Made by a program: the position numbers and the translations under genes
Notes under the pieces: generated by a model
The model's database searches: none
Seen by the model: the letters and a program-made list of their open reading frames with translations, nothing else
Told to the model about the DNA's origin: nothing
Source of the DNA: Bariatricus massiliensis
GTDB taxonomy: Bacteria; Bacillota; Clostridia; Lachnospirales; Lachnospiraceae
Assembly: GCF_900086725.1 (NCBI RefSeq)
Contig: NZ_LT574838.1
Coordinates: forward strand, 876,649-940,648
Direction: 5' to 3'
DNA length: 64,000 nucleotides
Shown: piece after piece, positions 49,249 to 55,351 of the stretch
Layout: each line of letters opens with the position of its first letter
Numbering within the stretch: the stretch's first letter is position 1

Positions 49249-49289
49249 TACTTATTTTTATATCATATAAATTATTTTATAAAAAAGTG

Positions 49290-49318
49290 TTGACATTATA
49301 TAAAAAATAGTGTATAGT
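49290..49318 (+). promoter_or_regulatory. Promoter P2 of the 93-aa gene
   Basis: TTGACA (49290-49295), 17-bp spacer (TTATATAAAAAATAGTG), TATAGT (49313-49318). Near-identical to P1 and P3. Confidence 0.82.
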
Positions 49319-49362
49319 GTAATTACAAGATAAGAAAAATAAATTAATCGGAGGTATGTATA

Positions 49363-49644
49363 ATGAAAATACAATATGAAGGACGTAGATACGAAGAAAT
49401 CTATAACCCTAAAACCGGAAGATATGAAAATAAATATGTCGGAACGCCAAGCGCTGTTATATTTACTAAAGATTATGATTTAATCAAAGAAGTTATTAAC
49501 GGACTTATTGATAGAGGCTGGGAATTCCAAGGTGGATTTGACGGTAGGACGGATGATGAGACTGGCTACTATTTCAAGGTCAACAATCAAGATGATTATA
49601 ACAATTTCAAAGATGATTATAAAGAAATCAAACACTCACTATAA
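49363..49644 (+). CDS. Hypothetical prophage protein, 93 aa
   Basis: Starts MKIQYEGRRYEEIYNPKTGR after GGAGGTATGTATA, rich in Tyr, Asp and Asn, with two strand-like N-terminal segments and an acidic C-terminus (DDYNNFKDDYKEIKH). No membrane segment or known domain. It is transcribed from P2 against the surrounding late genes and ends at a strong terminator, so it is probably expressed in the lysogen, as lysogenic conversion or exclusion genes are. That role is inferred only from its arrangement. Confidence 0.65.
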   Translation: MKIQYEGRRYEEIYNPKTGRYENKYVGTPSAVIFTKDYDLIKEVINGLIDRGWEFQGGFDGRTDDETGYYFKVNNQDDYNNFKDDYKEIKHSL

Positions 49645-49651
49645 TATAACT

Positions 49652-49671
49652 CCCCGGGATTGCTCCCGGGG
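49652..49671. terminator. Bidirectional terminator
   Basis: CCCCGGGA (49652-49659) pairs with TCCCGGGG (49664-49671), between the 93-aa gene and the convergent endolysin gene. Confidence 0.85.
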
Positions 49672-49676
49672 ATATT

Positions 49677-50723
49677 TTATACAATCTTAATCTGTACGGC
49701 ATCAATGACATACCCATACCAGCCGGCATATCCATTGTTTCCGCTGCCCCAATCGGTCACCCAATCAAGCCAGCCTTTGCCAATTACATGTACTCGGTAC
49801 TTGACATGTTTCCCCGGCGCACCGACAATGCGCATCTGTAGGCCATCGAACTGATTTCGGCAGTCACCGGCGAAGTTCTCACCGTTCTTATCCATCTCAC
49901 GGTCACGCTGCCAGTTGTACCAGCCGCCGTTAAGCTTATGTACTCGGTACTCAAGATATCCGACATTCTTCGCTGTCCCCTTGACATAAGCTCTAAGCGC
50001 ACGCAGGGCCTGCCCGAGTACTCCCGCATAAGCTTCTGTGCCTGTCCCGTTCTCATTGACATAGCTCTGCCACTTGCCACTGGCGTAGGCCTGCCATACT
50101 GCCTGACCGTCTTTAGCTGTTCCTGACGTACCGGATGTTTGTTCTGTTGATGTACTCTCTCCTGAGGAGGTGCTGTCGGACACATTTCGCCCAAGTATGC
50201 CCTCTACAATTGCCTGCGCGCATTTCTTATAATTCCATCTGTCCGCATCGTCTTTATCGTCAACGAAGCAACATTCTATAAGGATTGCAAGACTTTTTGT
50301 CCTGTTAAGGACCTGTAAGCTTTTATCATATTTTGTCCCCCGATTATGGATACTCAGAGCGGCACTAATGTTCTGGCATATCCTATCTGATATTTCCTTA
50401 GTACGGGAATCATAATTAAATACTTCTGTGCCGCCCGTTGATTTATCTCCTTTGTAATCGTTACGGCCGCTATTCAGATGAATACTAATATCAAGATTTA
50501 CCGCATGTTGATTACATAATGCCACTATTCCATTCAGACACCCTTGCTTTGTAGTTGCGTAATTAACCGTACAATCATATACGGTGTGCCCCGCGGCTCT
50601 TAGCAGCCTGATAACCTCATCTTTTACCAGCCTGTCCTCAACCGATTCCTTAAGCATGCCAACGGCTCCTGACGCTCCCTGCCCCTGTGGGCAATGTCCT
50701 GCGTGTACGTTATAACTTGCCAT
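49677..50723 (-). CDS. Phage endolysin: N-acetylmuramoyl-L-alanine amidase with ChW-like wall-binding repeats
   Basis: Cuts the amide bond between muramic acid and the peptide at host lysis. Residues 1-180 are an Amidase_3 domain: zinc ligands in NVHAGHCPQG, a Glu near residue 26, and SIHLNSG; the catalytic Glu lies in ILIECCFVDD. After a Ser/Thr linker (TSSGESTSTEQTSGTSGTAK) come WQSYVNENGTGTEAYAG and two units resembling clostridial hydrophobic repeats (VGYLEYRVHKLNGGWYNW, VKYRVHVIGKGWLDWVTD). No signal peptide, so it depends on a holin. Length 348 aa. Confidence 0.9.
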   Translation of the reverse strand: MASYNVHAGHCPQGQGASGAVGMLKESVEDRLVKDEVIRLLRAAGHTVYDCTVNYATTKQGCLNGIVALCNQHAVNLDISIHLNSGRNDYKGDKSTGGTEVFNYDSRTKEISDRICQNISAALSIHNRGTKYDKSLQVLNRTKSLAILIECCFVDDKDDADRWNYKKCAQAIVEGILGRNVSDSTSSGESTSTEQTSGTSGTAKDGQAVWQAYASGKWQSYVNENGTGTEAYAGVLGQALRALRAYVKGTAKNVGYLEYRVHKLNGGWYNWQRDREMDKNGENFAGDCRNQFDGLQMRIVGAPGKHVKYRVHVIGKGWLDWVTDWGSGNNGYAGWYGYVIDAVQIKIV

Positions 50724-50829
50724 ATGTTTTCTCCCTTCTGTGCATTATTGCACTAAAAAGAGAGCCTGTCTCCAAGCTCTCAAATTATAGTTATATAAAG
50801 ACACTCGCTCTTAAACCATGCCATTTTCA

Positions 50830-51159
50830 TTATGCTGATTCTTTTTCCTCTTCCATTCCAGTGTACGATTCGATAGCTTTTTTTAGCAATTCCATCATTT
50901 GCGCATTGACAATATACTGAGATGGTTCTTTTTCAAATATGTCCATTAACCGTACAACTACCGGAAGCTCCAGCATATCGACAAAATCATTCAATGATAG
51001 CGGTATGTTGTTAATCTCATCACAGTGAAGCCTGCTTGACATAAGCGCCAATGTATGCAGGTGTTTTGTACTCTGTATATTCATAATATCATTGATAATG
51101 CTCATCCGCTCTTTATCGTTTTGCACTTTTTCCTCGTATGTGGGTATCAATAAGCTCAT
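50830..51159 (-). CDS. Hypothetical prophage protein, 109 aa
   Basis: An all-helical soluble protein (LIPTYEEKVQNDKERMSIIN, VRLMDIFEKEPSQYIVNAQM) ending in acidic residues (EEEKESA). It follows the antirepressor gene by one base, so they are co-transcribed; a conserved partnership with the antirepressor is possible. No domain recognised. Confidence 0.65.
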   Translation of the reverse strand: MSLLIPTYEEKVQNDKERMSIINDIMNIQSTKHLHTLALMSSRLHCDEINNIPLSLNDFVDMLELPVVVRLMDIFEKEPSQYIVNAQMMELLKKAIESYTGMEEEKESA

Positions 51160-51160
51160 A

Positions 51161-51889
51161 TTATGCCACCTCCATATTAATTTGTGAATTGCTGTCCAGA
51201 ATCTGAATCCTTAAATTTGTGTCCGGCTCCCATAGGTCTATATACTGGAGCGCTTCATCAAATTTAGCAGTTAAAGTATTAGCTCTTGCATTAATACGGA
51301 AATAGTCACAATAATCTTTATTGAATCGGCTATAAGCCCTTCCTCTCAATGTTCTGTCTTTGTATGCATTACTTTCACGTCCACCTAACAAACAAGTTAT
51401 TTTATGATTCACCCGGTTCTTTATGACTTGTATCTGTTCGTGGGTAATGGTCATATTATTTTCAAGCTTTTCCACTCTTTGTTCTACTTTCGTAACTCGC
51501 TTATCAACAACAATGACCGCCTTTAGCTCTGTTGATAAATCAGCCAACATATCATGTGTCATTTCCTTGTACTTCTTTTCCACTTTGATGAAGTAGCGCC
51601 GCACCTGCTTGCCCTTCTCGTTACGCTCAAGCATTGCCATCTCTTTAGCAGTGTCTAGCTTGATGATGTGGTTTTTCATGGTCTGTCCAGAAGGTGTAGA
51701 AATCTCTACGGCTTCAAAATCTTGTTTTTCCAATGCGTCACAGTCCTTCAACCTTCGTGCCGACCATTCGCGATACACACTCTTCACTCCCAACACTTGA
51801 TGTAGTTCCGTACCATATACTACCTTTTCCCCTGTGCTTGTCTCATAAACTGGTACTAGCTCGTTCTCAATTACTGTTAAATTTTGCAT
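51161..51889 (-). CDS. AntA/AntB-type phage antirepressor with ORF6C-like C-terminus
   Basis: A 242-aa protein. Residues 15-110 form the AntA/AntB domain (VVYGTELHQVLGVKSVYREWSARRLKDCDAL, NHIIKLDTAKEMAMLERNEKGKQVRRYFIKVE). A central coiled coil (KRVTKVEQRVEKLENN) leads to a C-terminal ORF6C-like DNA-binding domain (ITHEQIQVIKNRVNHKITCLLGG..YSRFNKDYCDYFRI). Such proteins counteract the phage repressor at induction. AAAGGAGATTTCATAT precedes the ATG. Confidence 0.87.
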   Translation of the reverse strand: MQNLTVIENELVPVYETSTGEKVVYGTELHQVLGVKSVYREWSARRLKDCDALEKQDFEAVEISTPSGQTMKNHIIKLDTAKEMAMLERNEKGKQVRRYFIKVEKKYKEMTHDMLADLSTELKAVIVVDKRVTKVEQRVEKLENNMTITHEQIQVIKNRVNHKITCLLGGRESNAYKDRTLRGRAYSRFNKDYCDYFRINARANTLTAKFDEALQYIDLWEPDTNLRIQILDSNSQINMEVA

Positions 51890-52004
51890 ATATGAAATCT
51901 CCTTTCAAATTGTTCTTGAAAGAAGTTCCATCCTGCATTATAATATTTGCAGAAGGAAACTTCTGGTGAGAGTAATCGGTTGACTTGGTAGGTTGGCGAT
52001 TACT

Positions 52005-52181
52005 CTATTTTTTTAGTTCCGGTACCAATTTCTTTATTCCGCGTCTTATAGCTTCTGCACGTTCAATTTTTTCTTGTTGGCAATACTCATTTAGAATATT
52101 GCTTTCCTCGTTTCCTAAACGTACCGTGATTCTTTCTGACTTTGGATTGTCGATTGGCGGCCGTCCTGTTCGTGGACTCAT
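52005..52181 (-). CDS. Ribbon-helix-helix protein, 58 aa
   Basis: Starts MSPRTGRPPIDNPKSERIT; the strand ERITVRLGN is followed by EESNILNEYCQQEKI and RAEAIRRGIKKLVPEL, the standard CopG-like fold. GTGAGGTGA sits before the ATG. It lies upstream of the antirepressor on the same strand, in a segment with an AGAGTAATCG/CGATTACTCT inverted repeat (51969-52006) overlapping its stop codon. It is probably a small phage regulator. Confidence 0.72.
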   Translation of the reverse strand: MSPRTGRPPIDNPKSERITVRLGNEESNILNEYCQQEKIERAEAIRRGIKKLVPELKK

Positions 52182-52481
52182 GCAATCACCTCACTTTTTG
52201 TCTGCCACTAAATACATCATAATTAATGTCAGCCAAAAAGTCAAGAGGTTTTTCAAATATTTTCCACACCCCACATCTCTTCTGTTATAATAAATATAGT
52301 CAGTATTAGACTGTGGATTGAAACCATCCTACCAATGGAATAAAATAGGGCGCAGCATTTCGCCACGCCCATCTGGGGATATGGGGGAGGTCAGGAACAT
52401 ACCCTGACAGGACTTCTCCCCTGTATTTATTGTCTTCATTTATGCGCTCACTCCTCTTTTGCATCAATATCACTGCATGAA
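52182..52481. other. Intergenic region with stem-loops, no gene found
   Basis: About 300 bp between the small ribbon-helix-helix gene and the holin terminator. It holds a promoter-like TGTTATAATAAAT near 52283, a GGGCG/CGCCC hairpin near 52350, and a two-level stem (GGGGAG/CTCCCC around TCAGG/CCTGA) at about 52383-52421. No open frame is credible. Confidence 0.45.
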
Positions 52482-52520
52482 AAAAGAGGATAGTCCCCCC
52501 TCAAATACTACTCCTCTTTT
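52482..52520 (-). terminator. Terminator overlapping the holin stop codon
   Basis: AAAAGAGGA (52482-52490) pairs with TCCTCTTTT (52512-52520); on the minus strand the distal arm ends in T6. It closes the tail-lysis transcript. Confidence 0.75.
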
Positions 52521-52801
52521 CCCGACTGCTTAATAATCTGATTTGTATATGTACTTAGCCCTGCTACAAGAATCCCCTGCACTATAGACGTAAACACCGC
52601 CATCGCGATATCCGGTCCGCTCCTTAATGTTGTTGTCGCAATCACATATACCGCGCACAATGCAACTCCAGCCCCTCCTAGTATAAGAGGTATAAATTTG
52701 TCAGTTACAGCTTGGGCTTGTTTAAGCCCCATTCCAACAAAGTATAATACTACCGCTACAACAATAAGTTCCGGTTTCACATAATTCATAACCTGTTCCA
52801 T
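52508..52801 (-). CDS. Phage holin
   Basis: A 97-aa membrane protein with three hydrophobic stretches: PELIVVAVVLYFVGMGL, FIPLILGGAGVALCAVYVIA, and IAMAVFTSIVQGILVAGLSTY. The polar C-terminus is TNQIIKQSGKEE. This is the pattern of the phi LC3/r1t-like holin group. It forms membrane lesions that release the amidase. It lies two bases from the upstream XhlA-like gene; the amidase gene is separated from it by the antirepressor group, an unusual split of the lysis module. Confidence 0.82.
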   Translation of the reverse strand: MEQVMNYVKPELIVVAVVLYFVGMGLKQAQAVTDKFIPLILGGAGVALCAVYVIATTTLRSGPDIAMAVFTSIVQGILVAGLSTYTNQIIKQSGKEE

Positions 52802-52802
52802 A

Positions 52803-53063
52803 CTAATTCTCCTTTACTTTTTCTAAAATTCCAATACGTTTCTCGTGGTCTACGAGCGTTTTATCCTGACTTTCATTGTGTTTCCACAATCTTTCATGAG
52901 ACTTACTGTTTCTTGCTGTAAGGTCGTCCATACCCTCATCTAAATTATTCAGTTTGTCTACTAAACGGGTTATCGATGTATTTAACTTTACGATAGGCGT
53001 GCATATAGATATCGCAAATCCCGCAAGTGCTACAATTACCCCAAAAACTTCCCACTCTGTCAC
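52803..53063 (-). CDS. XhlA/hemolysin-like phage membrane protein
   Basis: An 86-aa protein: a membrane helix at residues 5-24 (VFGVIVALAGFAISIC) followed by a long charged coiled coil (ITRLVDKLNNLDEGMDDL, KSHERLWKHNESQDKTLVDH). This resembles XhlA or bhlA accessory lysis proteins placed next to holins, though here the membrane segment is N-terminal, which also fits tail-exit or DUF-type lysis regulators. Co-transcribed with the holin. Confidence 0.65.
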   Translation of the reverse strand: MTEWEVFGVIVALAGFAISICTPIVKLNTSITRLVDKLNNLDEGMDDLTARNSKSHERLWKHNESQDKTLVDHEKRIGILEKVKEN

Positions 53064-53080
53064 ATTTCTTTACCTACCTT

Positions 53081-53494
53081 TCAAACAATGTCGTAATGTG
53101 GCCGCTCTTCGCCAAATAACAAATATCTTATCATATCATCTATGTAAACCGCCACCGCCGATAGCAAGAACCAGTAGCAGGAATTTTTAAGGCATATTTG
53201 TCCCATAAAGTTAAAGGCTCGGTCAGAATAGTCCCAAATATTCCAACCAAGCCATAAATTTATAACACAACCAGCCACGAACTCAATAACTGTAACCCAA
53301 AGCGTACTAAGTAACATTTGCCTAATCAAAGGCATTTTAGGAGTTGCCTCATTAAGTAACCCAATTACTATAAAACATATACCACCTACCAGAAACATCG
53401 TCCAATGGCTATACCCTCTCGCAATAATTTCAACAAAATAGTACAGCGTTCCGCCAGTACTTAGCAAAAACAAATATTTCACGAATTGTTTCAC
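53081..53494 (-). CDS. Prophage-encoded PF06541-like membrane protein
   Basis: A 137-aa membrane protein with four hydrophobic segments. VTVIEFVAGCVINLWLGWNIWDYSDRAFNFMGQICL aligns with the chromosomal gene at 22932-23543 (GVIEYVTGTFLEYVFHAKWWDYSDMLFNIQGRVCL), so the two are homologous. The phage version lacks the chromosomal N-terminal ~55 residues. It lies between tail and holin genes, where a role in lysis control or superinfection exclusion is conceivable. That is inference. Confidence 0.72.
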   Translation of the reverse strand: MKQFVKYLFLLSTGGTLYYFVEIIARGYSHWTMFLVGGICFIVIGLLNEATPKMPLIRQMLLSTLWVTVIEFVAGCVINLWLGWNIWDYSDRAFNFMGQICLKNSCYWFLLSAVAVYIDDMIRYLLFGEERPHYDIV

Positions 53495-54177
53495 TATGCT
53501 ACCTCCATCGCTTTCAAGACATCGGACTTGTATTTATCCGGAATTTCTACACCATACCGTATTGATTCGATGGTAGCTTTATCGGCCAGTGAACGGATGT
53601 ATATCCTTAAATCACGGAAGTAGGTAACATGCCATGTCACATACGCCATCGCTGCCGCGGTTATCAGCTCCATATCTGCATTAGAATAGAATTTGCAATG
53701 CTCGGTCTCATCGCTGGTATGCCACGGTATATTTTCCTCTCCTGCAAGGACCTGCGCCTGCAGTCCGACGAGACTTGTCTGGTCATGGTCCGTCAGCGTA
53801 AAATGTTCAATTGTACCATTCGTTAAGGTGACATTAATTCCTTCTTGAATCATTTTCTGCTGTGCGTCATTCATTTCAGCAACCTTTGCCTCCTGCACTT
53901 CCTCAAGTGTTTGCTCCGGGACTGGTTCGGGTTCCGGCATTGGCTCAGGCTCAACGTATATAGAACCATCATCCGATAAAATAAACCCGCCTTCAATTTC
54001 TTTGAAAAGCGTGGTAAAACCATCATATTTTCCATATACAGCTCCAGAATCAAGTTCTAGGCGAAAACCAGAGATATTCGGCGAAATCTCACCAGTAATC
54101 TTTACTGTATGCGGCGAGAGTTTTTCTACCTCACCATATACAATTTCATTTGCATCTAAAAATCGAATGTTTTTCAT
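53494..54177 (-). CDS. DUF4376-containing tail-associated protein
   Basis: A 227-aa protein: a beta-rich N-terminus (KNIRFLDANEIVYGEVEKLS), a Pro/Glu repeat (EPEPMPEPEPVPEQ), and a C-terminal helical DUF4376 domain (TNGTIEHFTLTDHDQTSLVG, WHTSDETEHCKFYSNADMEL). Such proteins lie next to tail fibers and may be assembly chaperones. It is downstream of the invertible fiber segment and shares its direction. Its stop codon overlaps the next gene start. Confidence 0.75.
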   Translation of the reverse strand: MKNIRFLDANEIVYGEVEKLSPHTVKITGEISPNISGFRLELDSGAVYGKYDGFTTLFKEIEGGFILSDDGSIYVEPEPMPEPEPVPEQTLEEVQEAKVAEMNDAQQKMIQEGINVTLTNGTIEHFTLTDHDQTSLVGLQAQVLAGEENIPWHTSDETEHCKFYSNADMELITAAAMAYVTWHVTYFRDLRIYIRSLADKATIESIRYGVEIPDKYKSDVLKAMEVA

Positions 54178-54204
54178 AAAATTATTCCTTTCATAGATAA
54201 AAAA

Positions 54205-54223
54205 TAGAGCCTTTGCAGCTCTA
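54205..54223 (-). terminator. Terminator downstream of the invertible fiber segment
   Basis: TAGAGC (54205-54210) pairs with GCTCTA (54218-54223); T6 follows on the minus strand. It lies between site 3 and the DUF4376 gene. Confidence 0.65.
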
Positions 54224-54247
54224 GGTTAATAAGTTACATATTCACTT

Positions 54248-54260
54248 AAATAGCAATTTA
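54248..54260 (+). repeat. Recombination site 3 of the tail-fiber cassettes
   Basis: AAATAGCAATTTA, direct orientation relative to site 1 and inverted relative to site 4 at 54944-54956. Confidence 0.82.
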
Positions 54261-54590
54261 GGCACCGGAGGCATCGTAGAATCTGGCGCCGGTTATGTAC
54301 GTTATAGAGATGGTACGCAACTATGCTGGATTGCCAAGAGCGCAACATACAACTACAGCACGGCATATGGTTCTGTGTATCACACAGGAGCCCAATATTT
54401 CGAGTTTGAAAAAGCATTCATTACAAAACCTTCGATAGCCGCTTCTGCCGGTTCCGCAGGTATGACATATGTGGCGAGCATACGTGCATCTAGTGACTTA
54501 CAATCGGTAGGACTGACATTCTGCAACCCGGTAAGTACGTCAGGATTGTTGACTGATATCAGTATTATAGCGGTCGGTCGCTGGAAGTAA
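54249..54590 (+). pseudogene. Silent tail-fiber C-terminal cassette 3
   Basis: From the site it reads NSNLGTGGIVESGAGYVRYR and continues DGTQLCWIAKSATYN..., ending SIIAVGRWK. It is the same kind of domain as the expressed end on the other strand, which also ends VGRWK, but with a different sequence. There is no start or N-terminal domain upstream. Inversion between sites 3 and 4 would place it in frame behind the constant region. Confidence 0.8.
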
Positions 54591-54604
54591 ATTTTATTTA
54601 TGCG

Positions 54605-55126
54605 TTATTTCCAACGGCCTACTGCGAACCAGTCGGCATCATGTGTCTCAACCTTATCAGTTGTGGTAGGATACTTCCGGCTGTACACGTTTGCTAAACT
54701 TCCGGTCATTTTTTGCGCTGATATAATCTCAAATACATACGCCGAACTCACATACTTTTGCTGCACAAAGAGCTGATAAGAAAGAGTATCCTTGAAAGCA
54801 ATTGGGAAATTAATAGTCCCCGAGCCAGTGGTGTAGCCAATACTTACGATACCCCACATTAGGAGCGTACCGTCATTATACTTTTTATAATATGTATATC
54901 CGCTACTTCCTAATTCATATCCTAAATTATTATTTAAAGCCGTTAAATTGCTATTTATCCGCTTAGCTACCAGAGCATCAACCAGAAACCCCGGTTCTGT
55001 TACAAGCTCCAAATCATCCACCGAAACAATCTTATCTGTTATCTGTTCCGATGATGTTTCAAAGTGTATAGTGTCAAAATCAGTACCATTATCCACCTTA
55101 AATTTACTCTTTTTTATTGCTCCCAT
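54605..55126 (-). CDS. Tail fiber / receptor-binding protein with switchable C-terminus
   Basis: A 173-aa protein in its present form. The constant part (residues 1-56, MGAIKKSKFKVDNGTDFDTI onward) resembles the N-terminal joint of phage tail proteins. Codons 57-61 (INSNL) are formed by recombination site 4. The variable tip follows (GYTYYKKYNDGTLLMWGIVS ... ADWFAVGRWK), a beta-rich domain common in host-range proteins. Inversion of 54248-54956 would swap this tip for cassette 3. Three silent tips exist in the window. Ribosome site AGGTAATAC precedes the start. Confidence 0.82.
   Translation of the reverse strand: MGAIKKSKFKVDNGTDFDTIHFETSSEQITDKIVSVDDLELVTEPGFLVDALVAKRINSNLTALNNNLGYELGSSGYTYYKKYNDGTLLMWGIVSIGYTTGSGTINFPIAFKDTLSYQLFVQQKYVSSAYVFEIISAQKMTGSLANVYSRKYPTTTDKVETHDADWFAVGRWK
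54944..54956 (-). repeat. Recombination site 4, inside the expressed tail fiber gene
   Basis: TAAATTGCTATTT on the plus strand (AAATAGCAATTTA on the coding strand), encoding Asn-Ser-Asn-Leu. This is the junction between the constant and variable parts of the fiber. Confidence 0.82.
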
Positions 55127-55142
55127 ATTAGTATTACCTCCG

Positions 55143-55343
55143 TTAAATCTGTAACCACACTTGGCCTACCACATGAGTAGTAGGCGGTTCTGTGGATACT
55201 GTTATTTTAGTTCCATTACTGCTTGTAATTTTTGAATCTATTTCATTTTTTGTGTAAGTTCCAATCTCTGCGGGCGTAGGCTTATTACCTTTATGGTACA
55301 CGTCATATCCATTAACCTTAAGATACTTAAAAAGACCTTTCAT
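55143..55343 (-). CDS. Small tail-associated protein, 66 aa
   Basis: Starts MKGLFKYLKVNGYDVYHKGN, with AGGAGGTATT before the ATG at 55343. It contains KPTPAEIGTYTKNEIDSKI, a trimerising fiber-type segment also found in phage tail proteins, and ends in strands (KITVSTEPPTTHVVGQVWLQ). It sits between the large fiber gene and the switchable fiber gene and probably joins or caps them. No closer family known. Confidence 0.65.
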   Translation of the reverse strand: MKGLFKYLKVNGYDVYHKGNKPTPAEIGTYTKNEIDSKITSSNGTKITVSTEPPTTHVVGQVWLQI

Positions 55344-55351
55344 AATACCTC

